NCBI RefSeq assembly: GCF_019175385.1 | Contig: NC_083338.1 | Coordinates: forward strand, 94,757,777-94,821,776 | Direction: 5' to 3' | Origin: Lycium barbarum | Taxonomy: Eukaryota > Streptophyta > Magnoliopsida > Solanales > Solanaceae | DNA: 64,000 nt | Part shown: positions 61,750-64,000 of the stretch, piece after piece | How the letters are laid out: every line of letters begins with the position of its first letter | Numbering within the stretch: the first letter of the stretch is position 1 | Translations under genes and position numbers: made by a program | Notes under the pieces: generated by a model | What the model was told of the DNA's origin: nothing | What the model saw: the letters and a program-made list of their open reading frames with translations, nothing else | Databases searched by the model: none

Positions 61750-61945
61750 CATATTTAACCTCTACCATATCTTTCCGGGGGACTTTTTCCACATTATTTA
61801 ACCTCCATATCCATTTGCATAACAAACTCTGATTGTGAGCTCTAAGATTTCTAACTCCCATCCCCCGTCCTTATGTTTTGTCACAACGCCCCACCATTCT
61901 AGTGACAGATTCTTCCATTTCAGAACCACCCGTCAGCTTTAATTA
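61750..61945 (-). mobile_element. L1-type LINE remnant, minus strand
   Basis: Minus-strand reading shows a degraded GMGVRNLRAHNQSLLCKWIW and WRLNNVEKVPRKDM. It is about 200 bp and is truncated on both sides. Confidence 0.65.
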
Positions 61946-62133
61946 TAGTACCTTTTCTTGGGTAATGCCAACATACGTGAAGGAGTTGACGTTCAGCTGG
62001 AAGAGTGGAGCAAGGAGAAGAAGGCACAAGGCTTAGAATGTTAGAGCAAGGAGAAGAAGGCACAAGGCTTAGAATGTTACTCCTCTTGCTTTAATGTAGG
62101 TCATTGGAAAGAGTGAAATAGGAGAGATTTTTT
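61946..62133 (+). mobile_element. L1-type LINE remnant with a 36-bp tandem duplication
   Basis: VMPTYVKELTFSWKSGARRR and a degraded WKERNRR-like end. GAGCAAGGAGAAGAAGGCAC and the next 16 bases occur twice in succession (62005-62040, 62041-62076). The next L1 copy interrupts it at 62134. Confidence 0.7.
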
Positions 62134-63300
62134 ATTTTATTTTTTATTTTTTTATGAAGTAAGATGTTTCATTAGAAAAGCATCAAGTAGATCGTAACTA
62201 CAGATATGCAAAAATACAGAATTGCAGGCCCCTATACATTGATTTCTAAAAACTGTTCAGTATTAGATACTGGGGAGTGGGGACAACATTGTCCTGCAAA
62301 AAAGATTAACTAAGCATTTGGCTTTGAGAGCTTGAATAGGAGTTGATGTATCATCAAAACATCTCTTGTTCCTCTCAGTCCAAATACACCAAAAAATTGC
62401 AGCAAGAATCATATTCTAGATGGTCTTATCAACTATCCATAAACTCCAAGACATGTGGGCTTCTCTCAAACGTTGTGGCATCACCCAGCTTAACTGAAAA
62501 ATACATAGAAACATGTTCCAAAGGTCATAAGCTAATGGGCAATGCAGAAAGAGGTGGTAACTGTCTCCTGAGTGCTCTCGCAGAAATAACATATGTTGTC
62601 TAACTGGAAGCATCTTCTATTCAGATTATCCAGAGTAAGACATGCATTCTTTAGTATAACCCAACTGAAACATTTAATCTTCATAGGCAGTTTAGTCTTC
62701 CATATTAGCTTCCATGGCCATATCATGCAAGTGATTATGAGAACATAGTTGCCTATAGCATTCTTTCACTGTGAATGTCCTTTTGTTTGCCCATCTCAGC
62801 TTGTCTGGTTCACTTTCATCAATGTTGTGAGCTTCCACCTTTTCTAACATTTCCATCAAACTCCCAAGTTCCCAATCCGGTACAAACCTTCTGAAATGCA
62901 CATCCCAACTGTTGTTGTTCCTGTTTTGAGCAATTGAGGAATCCTTACCTCTGGCAATGTTGAAGAGGCTGGGGTATTCCTCCATGAGAGATGTATTGTT
63001 GAGCCATCTATCCTTCCAAAACTTAATATGAACACCATCACCAGGTTTGAAGTGGATTCCATGAGAAAACTCAGAACCCAGCTTACTGATATACTTCCAT
63101 GGCCCAACTCCATAAGGTAAAAGCACAGTATTAGAGCTCCAGTTGTCCTTTTTACCATGTTTAGCTATGATCACCTTCTTCCAGAGACCATTTCATAAGT
63201 AAAGAATTTTTATGAATTGCCAGATTTTTGACTCCTAGGCCTCCATTGCACTTTGGGAGCAATACTTTGTCCCATTTTACCAAATGAAATTGGAAAATTT
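62134..63300 (-). mobile_element. L1-type LINE 3' part, minus strand
   Basis: The reversed tail (TTTTTATTTTATTTTTTATT) starts at 62132-62152. Minus-strand frames read LPYGVGPWKYISKLGSEF, KFWKDRWLNNTSL, SWDVHFRRFVPDWE, KMKIKCFSWVILKNACLT-like sequence and the zinc-binding DSYHLFLHCPLAYDLW. It is 5' truncated near 63300. Confidence 0.88.
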
Positions 63301-63695
63301 ACTTGTCCATAGCTATCTCTAAGACCTATTTATAAATAATAACTACCTTTCATTTTATTTATTTTTCCTAGCTAAAATATTTTCTTAAATTACTCATCAT
63401 AATATTTCACAAGTTCCTCTTTTAAATTGATTTTCTCTCACCTACCAAATCTATCTTCTCCCTCACCCCTCTCTTTCTCTCTCTCCGTTTCCATTCTCAT
63501 CTCTTCCAACTCTCTTGTCATATAGATCTTCATCCTCTCCATTCTCACAAATCAATCCCCTAATACCTTTATCGCCGCCGCCATTTCCCCCATCGGGTCC
63601 CCCGGCTTTTTCTCTCTCCCCGACTCCTTCACTAACAACCCTTTTCCCCAAATCAGCCTTCTTCACAAACCCATCCCTGAAAATCTTACTAGACC
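63301..63695. other. Pyrimidine-rich stretch before the MinD-like fragment
   Basis: CT-rich sequence. The open frames here are Ser/Pro-rich and have no recognisable function. Confidence 0.35.
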
Positions 63696-63696
63696 C

Positions 63697-63858
63697 AAAA
63701 TTATTGAGTTGTTATGTATTTCCAAGCCTAGACCTAAATTGCCAATTGGGTTTGGTGGGAAAGCATTGGCTTGGCTTGTGGATGCTTTAAAAGCTCGTGA
63801 TGAAGGTAGACTTGATTTTATTCTAATTGATTGCCTTGCTGGCATTGATGAAGGTTGA
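63697..63858 (+). pseudogene. Fragment of plastid division-site protein MinD
   Basis: In frame from about 63697: KIIELLCISKPRPKLPIGFG, then GKALAWLVDALKARDEG and DFILIDCLAGIDEG, followed by TGA at 63856-63858. This matches the middle of plant MinD ATPases, where the text is LLCISKPRSKLP, then DFIIIDCPAGID (Walker B-like segment). Here Pro of DCPAG has become Leu. The nucleotide-binding loop and the rest of the protein are absent, and the sequences on both sides are unrelated. It is a captured or retrocopied fragment, not a working gene. Confidence 0.8.
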
Positions 63859-64000
63859 GACCAGAATTCATGGCTTCTTCCCCTTCTTGTATCTCAGATG
63901 TATTTGAGTGTATTCGTTATTTTCTTAGTGTATTTTTTTGTACTTAATAAGAGATTGGACCGGAATCTATGGCTTCTTCTCCTTCTTGTATATCAAATCT
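63859..64000. repeat. Start of a 99-bp tandem repeat
   Basis: GACCAGAATTCATGGCTTC at 63859 and GACCGGAATCTATGGCTTC at 63958 start two similar units (CTTCTTGTATCTCAGAT and CTTCTTGTATATCAAAT). The second unit runs off the window. Confidence 0.7.

Overview
The window is nuclear DNA from a flowering plant, most likely a member of the Solanaceae. The evidence is one spliced host gene with plant-type introns, a TS-type SINE tail, an RTE LINE with the same GTT-repeat tail, a tRNA-iMet-primed Ty3/gypsy element, many L1-type LINE fragments with zf-RVT tails, and a nuclear copy of plastid ycf2. It contains no bacterial features, CRISPR array or operon. I found no coherent new multi-gene system. What is unusual is how deeply the mobile elements are nested in and around a single gene.

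The host gene lies on the minus strand (14910-51379 coding, 5' end near 52.4 kb). It encodes regulatory subunit 3 of protein phosphatase 4 (PP4R3/SMEK/PSY2 family). Twenty-three coding exons could be read. Twenty-two have splice sites that agree in phase, giving 688 codons, and a last exon adds about 165 more. Three introns of about 8.5, 9.0 and 10.8 kb hold most of the repeats. Two points are unresolved: the exon with the start codon, and the 3' splice site of the last intron. One intron uses a GC-AG donor.

Layout: 1-898, edge of a minus-strand gypsy LTR and a 59-bp tandem array. 899-10837, a complete Tekay/Del-like Ty3/gypsy element inserted in that array (5-bp target duplication, three in-frame stops). 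10838-14909, intergenic sequence and the 3' side of the host gene. 14910-17637, the seven 3'-most exons. 17638-26131, an intron with a 289-bp hairpin-rich tandem duplication, an L1 fragment containing telomere-type repeats, a Copia remnant hit by two copies of one hAT-like element and a SINE, a second SINE and a ycf2 fragment. 26228-35258, an intron with a TS SINE, a third hAT-like element, a small foldback MITE, and a 5.8-kb long-inverted-repeat element split by a full-length RTE LINE. 35779-46551, an intron with three minus-strand L1 pieces and one plus-strand L1 with its target duplication. 46552-52400, the 5' exons and promoter.

Upstream of the gene (52.5-64 kb) is a mosaic of L1 fragments on both strands, a short-LTR Copia-like terminus and a 4.65-kb solo LTR inserted within an L1 reading frame. 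A degenerate fragment of the plastid division gene MinD lies at the right edge. Coordinates of target duplications, LTRs and exons were read directly from the sequence. Family assignments come from recognisable protein motifs and terminal sequences, not from database searches.
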